NCBI GenBank assembly: GCA_027064095.1
Contig: JAMOQI010000045.1
Span: 1-42,160, forward strand
Reading direction: 5' to 3'
DNA length: 42,160 bases
Source: Bacteroidales bacterium
GTDB taxonomy: Bacteria; Bacteroidota; Bacteroidia; Bacteroidales; UBA1556
Every line of letters starts with the position of its first letter. The stretch's first letter is position 1. The notes under the pieces were generated by a model, which was given only the letters and a program-made list of their open reading frames with translations, did not search any database and was not told the origin of the DNA. Positions 1-10,779 of this stretch are shown here, piece after piece. Position numbers and translations under genes: made by a program.

Positions 1-192
1 AAATATTTTGTATTTTTTCTAATTTTTCACCTTTTCTGTATATTCAACAACCCCGTCGTTATCTAAAATATTCATCGATATTTTCATCGAAGGGGGATTA
101 TTAATAACGAAGAGTTTAGTAACAAAGAACTTTTTTATATTACACTATAACTATTTTTTCTTAAATTGAGGAAAAGGGTAGATTGTTTTTAT

Positions 193-200
193 TATTTTTG
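193..200 (+). promoter_or_regulatory. Candidate -7 promoter element for the thioesterase gene
   Basis: TATTTTTG fits the Bacteroidota -7 consensus TAnnTTTG and lies about 40 bases before the start codon. No clear TTTG -33 element sits at the usual distance (a TTG is 24 bases upstream). Bases 1-241 otherwise hold no reading frame that I can support. Confidence 0.45.
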
Positions 201-241
201 TCTTTCCTTGTAACAAATGGGCAAGGGCTAAGAATAAGACT

Positions 242-763
242 ATGATAGAACAAAAATTACATGCTGACTTATCTCCGGAAGATGGTTGGTTAGAGCTAGA
301 ATTTCCTAAAGAATATAGTATAGGCAGGTCTTTTGTTGGAGGAGATTCTGATAAGTTAAGATTACAAGTTAAATATTTTATTCGTAGAGAGGATAAACGA
401 TTTTTTGCAAAAGTTTTTTTTGGTACTAATGCTCAAGGACCTCCAGCGCATGCTCATGGAGGTAGTATGGCGGCAGTTCTGGATGAAGCTATGGGTTTGG
501 GAGCTTGGGCAGCAGCTCAGTCTGTTGTTGCAGCCAAAATAACAATAGAATATTTGCGTATGTTACCTTTAAATATGTATACTATTATTGAAGTTATAGT
601 TGATAAGGTAGAAGGTAGAAAAGTGTGGATGCGTGCAGCAATAAAAGATGCCACTGGTATGGTTTATTCGAAAGGAGAGGGACTTTATATAAATGTTCCA
701 AGTGAAAAATTATTAAATAATGAGTTTCATAGAAAGCTTGTAGAACAGGTAAATAACCTTTAG
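242..763 (+). CDS. PaaI-type hotdog-fold acyl-CoA thioesterase
   Basis: Predicted cytoplasmic thioesterase of 173 residues that would hydrolyse an acyl-CoA or similar thioester. The hotdog signature is visible at residues 70-86 (HAHGGSMAAVLDEAMG), with the His-Gly-Gly turn and the Asp/Glu on the long helix where PaaI/YbgC relatives carry active-site residues. The 60-residue lead before the hotdog core is longer than in minimal PaaI proteins. The gene stands alone and ends 17 bases from the convergent lptD stop; no terminator is visible between them. The substrate cannot be deduced. The family call is firm, the exact reaction is inference. Confidence 0.8.
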   Translation: MIEQKLHADLSPEDGWLELEFPKEYSIGRSFVGGDSDKLRLQVKYFIRREDKRFFAKVFFGTNAQGPPAHAHGGSMAAVLDEAMGLGAWAAAQSVVAAKITIEYLRMLPLNMYTIIEVIVDKVEGRKVWMRAAIKDATGMVYSKGEGLYINVPSEKLLNNEFHRKLVEQVNNL

Positions 764-780
764 CTTATGTCTAACTTAGG

Positions 781-3423
781 TTAGTAATCTCTCCAGTTTC
801 TTGTTCTGTTTATCTTTAAATCTTGTAACATAGGAGATTTTACTCTCAGCGTGAAATTATAACTTTTTCTTGGCCCTATTGGTATCCAGTTGAATAACAT
901 TTCCCAGCAATGTAAATCTCTATATATATCTATTGATGTATAAGATAGGTCATTAGCTTGAAAATCCCATCCTGTTGTAACTCCTACTTTCCATTTTTTA
1001 GTGATATTTATACTTCCTCTTAGTCCAAGAGTTTGTATAATATCATCTTGTATTTTTAATTGTGTTGTATTATATGATCTTGTATATCTTAAAGTGTAAT
1101 TGAGGTCTAGGTTCCATGCATTATTAAAGTCAACAAATCCCTCCGGATTATCATTAATTTCTTTTAGTTCTTCTTTGGTGCCTTTGTCAGATTTGTACTT
1201 CTTGTTTCTGCCTCTGTTGTTGGAGCTAATTCTGTAGTTAAATGATAGATTCCAATCGCCACTTTTCTTTCTAAGAATTCTTTTTCCAAGATTCCAGTTA
1301 AATTCATTTACTCTTTGTCCTGTGGAATCCAAACCGTAAAAATCCCAGTAACCTGCATATCTTATACTAAGACCTTTGTATAGATTTGTTCTGGCAGTAA
1401 GGCTTAAAGGTGCAAGCGCAAATTCTGTGGCAGCAAGGTTATATGAAGTTCCAAATCTTAGGTTATCAAGTATTTTAATTTTCTTAGTACCGGTTATGGT
1501 ATCTTTTCTAGAGCGTATTTTTATTTCGATGTTGTTATCAAAGTAAAGTCCAATACTTCCTGATTTGCCATCAGGTGGAGATCCATACATTTGACCTTCA
1601 AACATACTATATCTTATTGTATCACCATTTTGGTTGGTGTATTCTTTATAATAATTAAAAGGATCAGTGCCAAAATCGGGTCTATAACTAAAGCTTAAAT
1701 TAGGAGTTAATACGTGTCGCATTGCCATTATTGGACCTTTAGTAAACATATACATTCCATATATCCTTGTGTTTAAACTTGAGCTATAATTAAATTCATG
1801 AACTGCATAAAAACCATTATTTTTATTTGTAATAAGATGAGGCACAATAGTATCTCCATCAGAATAGGTGGTGTCTGTTTCGTAATATTTAGATGTGCTT
1901 TGAAAATACCATCTTTCTTTTAAGTTTATTGAGTTAGTCCATGTGAAATTTCCAATTGGTACTGTGTTACTTAATGGAATTGTGTGTTGTATTGCTTTGT
2001 CAAAATCTTCAAATTGTAGTGTTTTAAATAAACTATCAACAGTATTGACAGCATTTTTAGCATCCATTTTATATGATAGTGATATTTTTTCGTACCAACG
2101 TTTCTTGCCAATACTATTTTTTTTGGAGAAAGGTGTGAATCTAGGTGTACTAAAAGCTAATTGAGGCAAAGTCATATTAATAGCCCCAGTTTGGGAATTT
2201 TGTGAATGGTTTAAACTTCCTGTAAAATTGTATCCATTGCCAATTCTTGCATTATAAGAGATACTTGATTGGAATGTGTTTCGCAGATAATCATTAGAAT
2301 TTGTTGAATTCAGCTTATTATATTCGGTGCTGCCAAAATTAACATTTGCTGAAAAACTACTATAAGGATTTGATTTTGGGTCTTGTCGATGTTGCCACCT
2401 TATAAAGTAGGTTTTATCTTCATTGAATTGTCCCTTTGTATCTGTTTCTCCGTACTTGTTAAAAGTATAAGAAACATCTATTGAGCCGCTTCCTTTATAC
2501 CTAAAATTATATCGTGAAGCAGCATTTAGTCCCCAGCTACCACGAGAGTATATATCCCCACGTAATGCTAAGTCAAAATGCTCTCCTAATCCCCAGTAAT
2601 AGCCTCCTCTTGTTAATCCATAGCCTCTATTTTCTGTATAATTAAATGTAGGAGGTAAAATACCATTACTTCTTCCTTTGGTATTTGGTATAAATCCAAA
2701 AGGAATAATCACTGGTATTGGAATATCTTCTATTTCCATATAAATAGGTCCGGTAACAATTTTATCATTAGGAATAATTTTCCCTTTCCAAAATTTAACT
2801 CTATAATGTGGATGATCAGCACTGCAAGTAGTAAAATGCCCGGATTCTACATAGGTGATATTGTTTTTCATTTTCTTTCCTTTTTGTATCCAAACATACA
2901 CCTCGCCTTCGCTCTTTTTTACATCACTTATGAGTCCTTTTTGAGTGTCAAAGTTGTATCTTATAACAGAAGCATTGTATTCATCTCCATGGTCTTTGAA
3001 AACTGGGCTGCCTATAATTTTTCCTGTAGAATCTGGAATGCCAATGGCGTATACAGTATTGTTCTTAAAATCTAATTCAATATATTCAGCTTTTAATACA
3101 ATACCCTCATAAATCACAGAAGCATTATGGTATAAATATGCCATTTCATTCCTTTTGTCCATTATTATGCTGTCCTCAGCTTCGTATTTGGCTTCAGTTG
3201 ACAGATTAATTTTTTTGCTTTTGTTGGATTTTTGAGTCTTTAAACCGGTATCTGAAATGGTGTCAACTTTTTGCTTTAATGAGTCAGGAACTATGGTCTG
3301 TCCTTTTGTTATATAAGTAGAAGGTAAGATTAATATAATAATTATCAGGGGTTTATAAAACCACAATGTTGATAAATGCGTTGACAATTTATTACCTAAA
3401 TATTTAATTTTTAATATCTTCAA
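781..3423 (-). CDS. lptD: LPS-assembly outer-membrane protein LptD (Bacteroidota type)
   Basis: 880-residue outer-membrane protein expected to insert lipopolysaccharide into the outer leaflet together with an LptE partner. A hydrophobic stretch at residues 25-36 ends near GQ41 and fits a signal peptide. An OstA/LptA-like beta-jellyroll follows (about 75-205), then a very Tyr/Asn/aromatic-rich region to the C-terminus with alternating polarity typical of a large beta-barrel. GHFTTCSADHPHY at 195-207, with Cys200, resembles the conserved segment of LptD where the jellyroll joins the barrel. The gene is divergent from the amidase. No lptE is in the window. The alternative, a general OstA-like protein, is less likely given the size. 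Confidence 0.85.
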   Translation of the reverse strand: MKILKIKYLGNKLSTHLSTLWFYKPLIIIILILPSTYITKGQTIVPDSLKQKVDTISDTGLKTQKSNKSKKINLSTEAKYEAEDSIIMDKRNEMAYLYHNASVIYEGIVLKAEYIELDFKNNTVYAIGIPDSTGKIIGSPVFKDHGDEYNASVIRYNFDTQKGLISDVKKSEGEVYVWIQKGKKMKNNITYVESGHFTTCSADHPHYRVKFWKGKIIPNDKIVTGPIYMEIEDIPIPVIIPFGFIPNTKGRSNGILPPTFNYTENRGYGLTRGGYYWGLGEHFDLALRGDIYSRGSWGLNAASRYNFRYKGSGSIDVSYTFNKYGETDTKGQFNEDKTYFIRWQHRQDPKSNPYSSFSANVNFGSTEYNKLNSTNSNDYLRNTFQSSISYNARIGNGYNFTGSLNHSQNSQTGAINMTLPQLAFSTPRFTPFSKKNSIGKKRWYEKISLSYKMDAKNAVNTVDSLFKTLQFEDFDKAIQHTIPLSNTVPIGNFTWTNSINLKERWYFQSTSKYYETDTTYSDGDTIVPHLITNKNNGFYAVHEFNYSSSLNTRIYGMYMFTKGPIMAMRHVLTPNLSFSYRPDFGTDPFNYYKEYTNQNGDTIRYSMFEGQMYGSPPDGKSGSIGLYFDNNIEIKIRSRKDTITGTKKIKILDNLRFGTSYNLAATEFALAPLSLTARTNLYKGLSIRYAGYWDFYGLDSTGQRVNEFNWNLGKRILRKKSGDWNLSFNYRISSNNRGRNKKYKSDKGTKEELKEINDNPEGFVDFNNAWNLDLNYTLRYTRSYNTTQLKIQDDIIQTLGLRGSINITKKWKVGVTTGWDFQANDLSYTSIDIYRDLHCWEMLFNWIPIGPRKSYNFTLRVKSPMLQDLKINRTRNWRDY

Positions 3424-3464
3424 CTTAAATTTGTTTATGCTAAAAAACCTCTTAAAATTGGGGT

Positions 3465-3472
3465 CAAAGCTA
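3465..3472 (-). promoter_or_regulatory. Candidate -7 promoter element for lptD
   Basis: Read on the minus strand this is TAGCTTTG, a match to TAnnTTTG, placing a transcription start about 35 bases before the lptD start codon. No good -33 TTTG was found. Confidence 0.4.
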
Positions 3473-3706
3473 TAAAAGTTTATGGTATGATTTTACATTA
3501 AAGAAATTAATTATTTCATTCATTGAATTATAAATGGAGTTGTAAGAGATAATGTTTTATTTCTTTTATCGTATGCTTTTTCAATGTAAGATTTACCAAT
3601 TATAAATACTAAACTTGTAAGTTTAAACGATTGTTGTTTTAATTATTGCACAATATTTGTTTAATTTTTGCTTTTTGTATTAATATATTAATATGTAGAT
3701 AAAGGT

Positions 3707-4855
3707 ATGCAAAATATTATTAAGGTAACTATTTTATTGCTAGTTTTTTTATTTCTTGATTTTAATATCTTTAGCCAAGATTATTCCAGAATTGATAAGG
3801 TTGTAATAGATGCGGGTCATGGTGGTAAAGACCCAGGGACTTTAGGGGCGCATTCTAGAGAAAAGGATGTGGCTTTAGCAATTGCTCTAAAATTAGGAAA
3901 ACTAATTTCTGATAATTTACCTGATGTAAAAGTAATTTATACTCGTAAAACAGATGTGTTTATTGAACTTTATAAACGGGCGCAAATAGCAAATGATGCT
4001 AAAGCTGATTTATTTATTTCTATTCATTGTAACTCTATCGACACTCATAAAGCTCATGGTACCGAGACTTGGGTAATGGGAACTTATAGAAATAAAAAGA
4101 ATCTGGAGGTTGCTAAAAAAGAAAATTCGGCAATTTTGTTGGAGGCAGATTATGACAAGAATTATGATAATTTTGACCCTAATAGCCCTGAATCATATAT
4201 TAGTTTTTCTTTACTGCAAAGTGCCTATCATGAGCAAAGTATGTTTTTGGCTAAGAATGTTCAGGACCAATTCAAAAATAGAGTACATCGATTTGATAGA
4301 GGAGTAAAAGAAGCTGGATTTTTGGTATTAGTATACACAGCAATGCCTAGTATATTAATTGAGACAGGCTTCCTATCGAATTATGATGAAGAGAAATTCT
4401 TAACTTCAGAAATGGGTCAAGACTATATTGCCTCAGCTATATATAGGGCATTTAAAACCTATAAAAATTCTATAGAAGGTAATAATGTAGAAGAATCTGT
4501 TAACGCTAATACTTCTGGTGCTAATATTAAAGAGGATATTACAAAATCTGATAAAGAATCAAGTGTTACGTCCATAAATTCTAACTCGAAAGATGAGGCT
4601 TATTTTGGTGTTCAGTTCTCATCATTAAGAAAAAAGGTTGATGTTAAAACTGCATTTAAAGGTGTAAGTGATGTGTGGTATTACAAAAGTAATGGTGTTT
4701 ATAAATATGTTAGTGGTAAATTTTCGAGTTTTAATAAAGCAGCTAAACAGTTGAAGGTGATTAAAAAAAGGCAATATAAAGATGCTTTTGTTGTTGCTTT
4801 TGTTAATGGAAAACGAGTTTCACGTGCAGAAGCAGAGAAATATCTGAAGAAATAA
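3707..4855 (+). CDS. N-acetylmuramoyl-L-alanine amidase (Amidase_3) with SPOR-like C-terminus
   Basis: 382-residue secreted zinc amidase that cleaves the amide bond between MurNAc and the stem peptide. A hydrophobic signal peptide occupies residues 1-24. The Amidase_3 domain runs from about 29 to 245: VVIDAGHGG gives zinc ligand His38, SREKD gives Glu52, SIHCNS gives His107, and ILIETGF gives the catalytic Glu219. A low-complexity Asn/Ser linker (about 250-298) leads to residues 300-382, which look like a SPOR-type peptidoglycan-binding module (YFGVQFSS ... FVVAFVNGKRV). This suggests recruitment to denuded septal glycan, so the enzyme may act in daughter-cell separation. The next gene is an MCE protein 98 bases on. 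Confidence 0.88.
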   Translation: MQNIIKVTILLLVFLFLDFNIFSQDYSRIDKVVIDAGHGGKDPGTLGAHSREKDVALAIALKLGKLISDNLPDVKVIYTRKTDVFIELYKRAQIANDAKADLFISIHCNSIDTHKAHGTETWVMGTYRNKKNLEVAKKENSAILLEADYDKNYDNFDPNSPESYISFSLLQSAYHEQSMFLAKNVQDQFKNRVHRFDRGVKEAGFLVLVYTAMPSILIETGFLSNYDEEKFLTSEMGQDYIASAIYRAFKTYKNSIEGNNVEESVNANTSGANIKEDITKSDKESSVTSINSNSKDEAYFGVQFSSLRKKVDVKTAFKGVSDVWYYKSNGVYKYVSGKFSSFNKAAKQLKVIKKRQYKDAFVVAFVNGKRVSRAEAEKYLKK

Positions 4856-4913
4856 AATCATATCTTATACGTTTATTTAAGATAAAATTAATTAGAGGTA
4901 TTTTTATTTGATA

Positions 4914-4921
4914 TATTTTTG
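4914..4921 (+). promoter_or_regulatory. Candidate -7 promoter element for the MCE gene
   Basis: TATTTTTG matches TAnnTTTG and gives a leader of about 25 bases to the ATG at 4954. The MCE gene may therefore be transcribed on its own rather than only with the amidase. Confidence 0.4.
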
Positions 4922-4953
4922 CAGCTGTAGTTTTATATATTAATTAATATTTG

Positions 4954-5964
4954 ATGAAAATAAGAAAAGAATTTATCATAGGGATAATAGCTAGTTTTAC
5001 ATTAATAGCTTTTTATTGGGGTTTTTCATTTCTTAAAGGAGATAATATATTCTCAAAGGAAAGAGAGTTTGTGCTTATTTATGATAAGGTGTCAGGTTTA
5101 AGAGCATCAAATCCTGTTGTTGTAAATGGGCTTAATGTTGGTAAGGTGTCTTACGTGGATTTCATTCCTAATGATTCTAATGCGCGAATAATTGTTAAAA
5201 TAAAACTAACTAATAATATTCAAATTCCTAAAAATACTTTAGCAGTTATCAAAAGTGATTTGCTTGGTGTTAATAGTATAGATTTAAAATTTAAACCATC
5301 TAATTCATTTGCTGAGTCAGGAGATACTTTGAAAACAGCCATTGCTACGACTATTCAAGAAGAGGTTTCTATGCAGATGTTGCCAATTAAGTTGAAAGCT
5401 GAAGATATGATGGCTTCTTTGGATTCAGTGCTTGGCGCAATAAGGTATATTTTTAATAAAGAAACACAACAACATTTAGCTCAAACTTTTAAGTCGATAC
5501 AGACCACGATAAATAATTTAGAGCATACTTCATATGGCTTGGATACTATTGTAAGTGGTCAAACATCTAATCTGAAAGCTATTTTTGCTGATATAAAAAT
5601 GATTACCGGAACATTAAATGAAAATACAGATAATATTAACAATATTATCACAAATTTCTCTGATATCAGTGATTCTCTTGCAGCGGTAGATTTAAAAGCT
5701 ACTCTTGATAAGGTTGATGGTGCTTTATTAGGTTTTAAAGAAATTGCTGATAAGATTAATAATGGAGAAGGGAGCATGGGTAAGCTTGTAAATAATGATA
5801 GTTTATACTTCGAGATAGAAGATGCTTCGCGTGAGCTTCATCAGCTACTTGAGGATATTAAGCTTAACCCAAAGCGATATGTTAGAGTTTCTGTATTTGG
5901 TGGCAAAAATAATGATCCTTATGTTAGTCCTGAAGATAAAGCCTTAAAAGAGAATAAAAAGTAA
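4954..5964 (+). CDS. MCE/MlaD-family lipid-transport substrate-binding protein
   Basis: 336-residue inner-membrane-anchored periplasmic protein of the MlaD/MCE family, which carries phospholipids or other lipids between membranes with an MlaEF-type ABC transporter. Residues 6-25 form one membrane anchor; the MCE domain follows at about 35-115 (VSGLRASNPVVVNGLNVGKV, then the IKLTNNIQIPKNTLAVIKSDLLG segment). The rest is largely helical with many Asn, Asp and Leu residues, likely coiled-coil. I chose ATG 4954; an upstream in-frame TTG at 4951 adds only one residue. The permease (MlaE) and ATPase (MlaF) genes are not adjacent. Confidence 0.85.
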   Translation: MKIRKEFIIGIIASFTLIAFYWGFSFLKGDNIFSKEREFVLIYDKVSGLRASNPVVVNGLNVGKVSYVDFIPNDSNARIIVKIKLTNNIQIPKNTLAVIKSDLLGVNSIDLKFKPSNSFAESGDTLKTAIATTIQEEVSMQMLPIKLKAEDMMASLDSVLGAIRYIFNKETQQHLAQTFKSIQTTINNLEHTSYGLDTIVSGQTSNLKAIFADIKMITGTLNENTDNINNIITNFSDISDSLAAVDLKATLDKVDGALLGFKEIADKINNGEGSMGKLVNNDSLYFEIEDASRELHQLLEDIKLNPKRYVRVSVFGGKNNDPYVSPEDKALKENKK

Positions 5965-6001
5965 TATTGCTTTAGCCTTTTTATTCTTGTATAAGAAGTT
6001 G

Positions 6002-6035
6002 TTGATACTTTGAGCTTGATGTAAGGTTTATCTAA
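6002..6035 (+). repeat. Dispersed repeat module, copy 1 (AGCTTGAT...TTTATCTAA)
   Basis: 34 bases matching 29 of 34 positions at 29116-29149; most differences are A/G or C/T changes. It begins TTGATA, contains AGCTTGAT and ends TTTATCTAA. In both places it lies about 50 to 200 bases from a copy of the palindromic repeat, suggesting that both belong to one decayed larger element. Confidence 0.5.
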
Positions 6036-6181
6036 CAGAAGGCTAATGGTGTTCTGGATTTATTGTTAAAAATCATAAAGTTGTAATGGATTATTACAAG
6101 TGGTTATTGGTGCAAAGATGATGCGCTGTTGGCTTTCTGTGAATGAAATCTTATGTTGAACTGAGGTTATTAGTTTTATTT

Positions 6182-6217
6182 ATTCGTCAAGATTATTTAT
6201 GAATAATCATGGTTAAA
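6182..6217 (+). repeat. Dispersed palindromic repeat, copy A
   Basis: The core GATTATT-TATG-AATAATC (6191-6208) is a perfect 7-bp inverted repeat, followed by a GGTTAA motif as in the copies at 8488 and 33181. The left flank (ATTCGTCAA) is a degraded form of the AATCGTTA flank seen there. Not inside any supported gene. Confidence 0.65.
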
Positions 6218-6356
6218 ATCACTTTAATATTTGTGATTTTTATTGCTTGAGTAAAATTATAAACAGAGATATTTATAATACACTGTAATGTAAGTGATTG
6301 CAAACACCTTTAATATTTAAAATTGTTAATAAATTAAGCCTTAAGAGTGCAATTTT

Positions 6357-6391
6357 TTTGGTTTTTTGCATTGAAAAATTATGTACATTTG
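6357..6391 (+). promoter_or_regulatory. Candidate gyrB promoter
   Basis: TACATTTG at 6384-6391 fits the -7 consensus TAnnTTTG. Two TTTG sequences lie upstream: 6357-6360 (23-base spacer) and 6365-6368 (15-base spacer). The leader to the ATG at 6424 would be about 25 bases. Confidence 0.5.
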
Positions 6392-6408
6392 TTTCTTTAT
6401 GAATATAA

Positions 6409-8388
<1,980 letters not shown>

Positions 8389-8414
8389 AGAATTATAATA
8401 TATCTTTAACTGTG

Positions 8415-8444
8415 AAAAAGCTACTTTTATAAGTGGCTTTTTTT
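8415..8444 (+). terminator. Intrinsic terminator of gyrB
   Basis: AAAAAGCTACTT and AAGTGGCTTTTT pair over 12 bp (one G-U) around a TTAT loop, and the 3' arm runs into seven or more Ts. Confidence 0.85.
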
Positions 8445-8487
8445 GTTTAGATCTAAGTATAACCCATATTATTTATGAAATTTAACT

Positions 8488-8525
8488 TTACTTAATCGTT
8501 AGGATTATTTGTGAATAATCAGGGT
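8488..8525 (+). repeat. Dispersed palindromic repeat, copy B
   Basis: 38 bases, 36 of them identical to copy D at 33181-33218. The core GATTATTTGTGAATAATC (8503-8520) is a perfect 7-bp inverted repeat with a TGTG loop, flanked by TTACTTAATCGTTA on the left and GGGTT on the right. The match to copy D stops abruptly on the right after GGGTT, which marks a likely element end. Confidence 0.8.
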
Positions 8526-8690
8526 TAATAGGTTTTGCAACGTAACAGATGGATAAAGATAAAGCTTTAATACCCAAATTTTACTGCCCTCAGTATAGAG
8601 AACATTATTTTTTTAATTTACTGAAAAACAATCAAATAAATAAGAAATTATTTTTAAATGATGAATAATGTTTGCTAAGCAAGAATTTTC

Positions 8691-8698
8691 TATATTTG
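8691..8698 (+). promoter_or_regulatory. Candidate -7 promoter element for the oxoamine synthase gene
   Basis: TATATTTG, followed by CAGC, fits the -7 consensus. A TTTG lies at 8671-8674 with a 16-base spacer, shorter than the classical Bacteroidota distance. The leader to the GTG start would be about 28 bases. Confidence 0.5.
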
Positions 8699-8731
8699 CA
8701 GCTTTGAATAACCTTATAAAATCACAATAAA

Positions 8732-9991
8732 GTGGATATTTTTAAAAGAGTAATTGAGCGTCCAGGGTCTATTGGAAAATACCAAAAAAAAGCTCATGGA
8801 TATTTTGCCTTTCCAAAATTAGAAGGAGAGATTTCAGCTAGAATGATGTTTCGTGGCAAGGAAAAATTAGTTTGGAGTTTGAATAATTATATTGGTCTTG
8901 CAAACCATCCTGAAGTAAGAAAAGCAGATGCCGAAGGAGCTATTGAATTTGGAATGGCCTATCCTATGGGTGCTAGAATGATGTCTGGACAAACTAAATA
9001 TCATGAGCAATTGGAGAATGAGTTAGCTGATTTTGTAGGCAAAGAAAAGTGTTTCCTATTGAATTATGGCTATCAGGGCATAATGTCTGTAATAGATTCC
9101 ATGGCAGATAGAAATGATGTTATTGTTTATGATTCTGAGTGTCATGCTAGTATAATGGATGGTATTTTTCTTCATAAAGCTAAAGGTGGAAAAAGTTTTG
9201 TATTCCCTCATAATGATATGGAAAGAGCAGAGAAGATGTTACGCTTTGCTACAAATAGGATAGAAGAAAGTGGTGGAGGTATTTTGTTTGTCACTGAGGG
9301 TGTTTATGGAATGGCAGGAGATTTAGGTAAATTAGATAAGATTGCTGAATTGAAGTCTAAATACGAATTCCGCCTTTTAGTAGATGATGCTCATGGATTT
9401 GGAACAATGGGAGAAACCGGTGCAGGTACTGGAGAGCATTTTAACGTTCAAGATGATATTGATATGTATTTTGGCACATTTGCTAAGTCAATGGCAGGAA
9501 TTGGTGCTTTTATTGCTAGTAAAGAAGAAATTGTTGATTTCTTAATGTATAATATGCGTTCTCAAACATTTGCAAAATCTTTACCAATGCCAATGGTAAA
9601 AGGTGCTTTGAAGAGATTAGAGTTATTAAAAAATTCTCCTGAATTGCGTAAGCAGTTGTGGGATGTTGCTACTGCTTTGCAGAAAGGTCTTACTGAAAAT
9701 GGTTTAGATATTGGAGATACTCAATCTCCTGTTACTCCTGTTTATCTTAAAGGTGGTGTGGCTGAAGCTACTAATCTTATTTTTGATTTGAGAGAGAAGC
9801 ATGATGTTTTCTGTTCTGTAGTTGTATACCCTGTTGTACCAAAAGGAGTAATATTGCTTCGATTGATTCCAACAGCTATGCATACTTTAGAGGATGTTGA
9901 TTATACCATTAATGCTTTTAAAGCTGTTAAAAGTAAATTAGATAGTGGAGAATATGCTAGCATGGATATAGTAGATGCTCATGAAGAATAA
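8732..9991 (+). CDS. Alpha-oxoamine synthase: serine palmitoyltransferase or cysteate acyltransferase type
   Basis: 419-residue PLP enzyme that condenses an amino acid with an acyl thioester. GTG 8732 is the likely start: DIFKRVIERPG follows and no upstream ATG is in frame. Family features: LNNYIGLANHP (50-60), YPMGARMMSGQTKYHEQLE (77-95), the VDDAHGFG cofactor segment (217-224, Asp219/His221), and the Schiff-base lysine in FGTFAKSMAG (Lys252). Overall it resembles the Bacteroidota clade annotated as serine palmitoyltransferase, which starts sphingolipid synthesis; related enzymes use cysteate to start sulfonolipids, and sequence reading alone does not separate them. Bio-type KAPA or glycine C-acetyltransferase activity is less likely. 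It is a single-gene unit ending at a strong bidirectional terminator. Confidence 0.85.
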   Translation: MDIFKRVIERPGSIGKYQKKAHGYFAFPKLEGEISARMMFRGKEKLVWSLNNYIGLANHPEVRKADAEGAIEFGMAYPMGARMMSGQTKYHEQLENELADFVGKEKCFLLNYGYQGIMSVIDSMADRNDVIVYDSECHASIMDGIFLHKAKGGKSFVFPHNDMERAEKMLRFATNRIEESGGGILFVTEGVYGMAGDLGKLDKIAELKSKYEFRLLVDDAHGFGTMGETGAGTGEHFNVQDDIDMYFGTFAKSMAGIGAFIASKEEIVDFLMYNMRSQTFAKSLPMPMVKGALKRLELLKNSPELRKQLWDVATALQKGLTENGLDIGDTQSPVTPVYLKGGVAEATNLIFDLREKHDVFCSVVVYPVVPKGVILLRLIPTAMHTLEDVDYTINAFKAVKSKLDSGEYASMDIVDAHEE

Positions 9992-10008
9992 GTAAGTATT
10001 ATTATAAT

Positions 10009-10049
10009 AAAAAGCGGCGATTTTCTAACAGAAAATCGCCGCTTTTTTT
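10009..10049. terminator. Bidirectional intrinsic terminator
   Basis: A perfect 17-bp stem (AAAAAGCGGCGATTTTC with its complement) around the 5-base loop TAACA. It has As on one side and seven Ts on the other, so it can serve both the plus-strand synthase gene and the convergent thioredoxin cluster. Confidence 0.92.
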
Positions 10050-10068
10050 ATGTGTATAATTATAAATA

Positions 10069-10302
10069 TTAATTTTTTTCTTTCTTTTTGGCATTGAACA
10101 TATCACCTATTAAATAACCCATAGCCGCTCCCCACAATACTGATAAATATGGATTTGAAGTGATAGCACAACTGCCTGTACTACAGCCAACTTTAAGGTG
10201 ATATATGTAGCCTCCTATACCTCCAACAATTAATCCTATAATAGAGAAAAGTGTAAAAACTTTTAGGTACTTTTTCTTCCAAATACTTTCTTTATCTTCC
10301 AT
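10069..10302 (-). CDS. Small membrane protein, DUF6132-like
   Basis: 77 residues with two predicted membrane helices (about 14-34 and 50-66) and a short loop holding CSTGSCAITSNPY, a Cys-x4-Cys-containing pattern (Cys40, Cys45) that I recall from the DUF6132 family; its function is unknown. Its ATG overlaps the stop of the upstream thioredoxin gene (TAATG), so it is translationally coupled and last in the thioredoxin cluster. The context and the two cysteines suggest a role in redox or thiol/sulfur handling at the inner membrane, which is inference. Confidence 0.7.
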   Translation of the reverse strand: MEDKESIWKKKYLKVFTLFSIIGLIVGGIGGYIYHLKVGCSTGSCAITSNPYLSVLWGAAMGYLIGDMFNAKKKEKN

Positions 10303-10742
10303 TATAGATATCTTCTTAATACTTTCATTATTTGATCTTTGCTACGCAAACCCACAAGCCTTTCTTCTACTTTTCCATCTTTAAAAATTATTATAGTTGG
10401 AATTGTGCGCACATAATAGTTGGCAGTAGTTTGTTTATTGTGATCTATATCTAATTTGCCAATAGTAATTTTATCTCCTAGCTCTTGAGCTATATCCTCT
10501 AATATCGGCCCTTGTTGGCGACAAGGTCCACACCATGTAGCCCAAAAATCCACTAAAATTACTCCTTTTGAAATAGATTCTTTAAAAGTTTCATCATTTA
10601 ATGTAACAGGCTTCGATTTGTTTGTAATAATGTTTGCTGCAGTATTAGTTACTATTGTATTGTCTGATTGATGTACCACTGAATATATCCCCATTGATAT
10701 AATTAAGAACATAAAAACTGGTAATAATTTTGATTTAAACAT
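10302..10742 (-). CDS. Membrane-anchored or exported thioredoxin
   Basis: 146 residues. Residues 5-23 are hydrophobic and act as a signal peptide or anchor; a short Asn/Thr linker leads to a thioredoxin domain (about 45-146) with the classical FWATWCGPCRQQGP (Cys71, Cys74) and the cis-proline motif RTIPTIIIF. It probably reduces or exchanges periplasmic disulfides. It lies 37 bases downstream of a second, cytoplasmic thioredoxin and overlaps the DUF6132-like gene by one base. Confidence 0.88.
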   Translation of the reverse strand: MFKSKLLPVFMFLIISMGIYSVVHQSDNTIVTNTAANIITNKSKPVTLNDETFKESISKGVILVDFWATWCGPCRQQGPILEDIAQELGDKITIGKLDIDHNKQTTANYYVRTIPTIIIFKDGKVEERLVGLRSKDQIMKVLRRYL

Positions 10743-10779
10743 ATTTATGAATGTGATTGTTTGCTAATTTATTGTTAAG

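Larger units (their letters stand above)
8389..8731. other. Gap between gyrB and the oxoamine synthase gene
   Basis: Holds the gyrB terminator, palindromic repeat copy B (8488-8525) and the promoter of the next gene. No reading frame worth calling; the minus-strand frame across the repeat (ending NPDYSQIILTIK) has no start context or known similarity. Confidence 0.7.
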
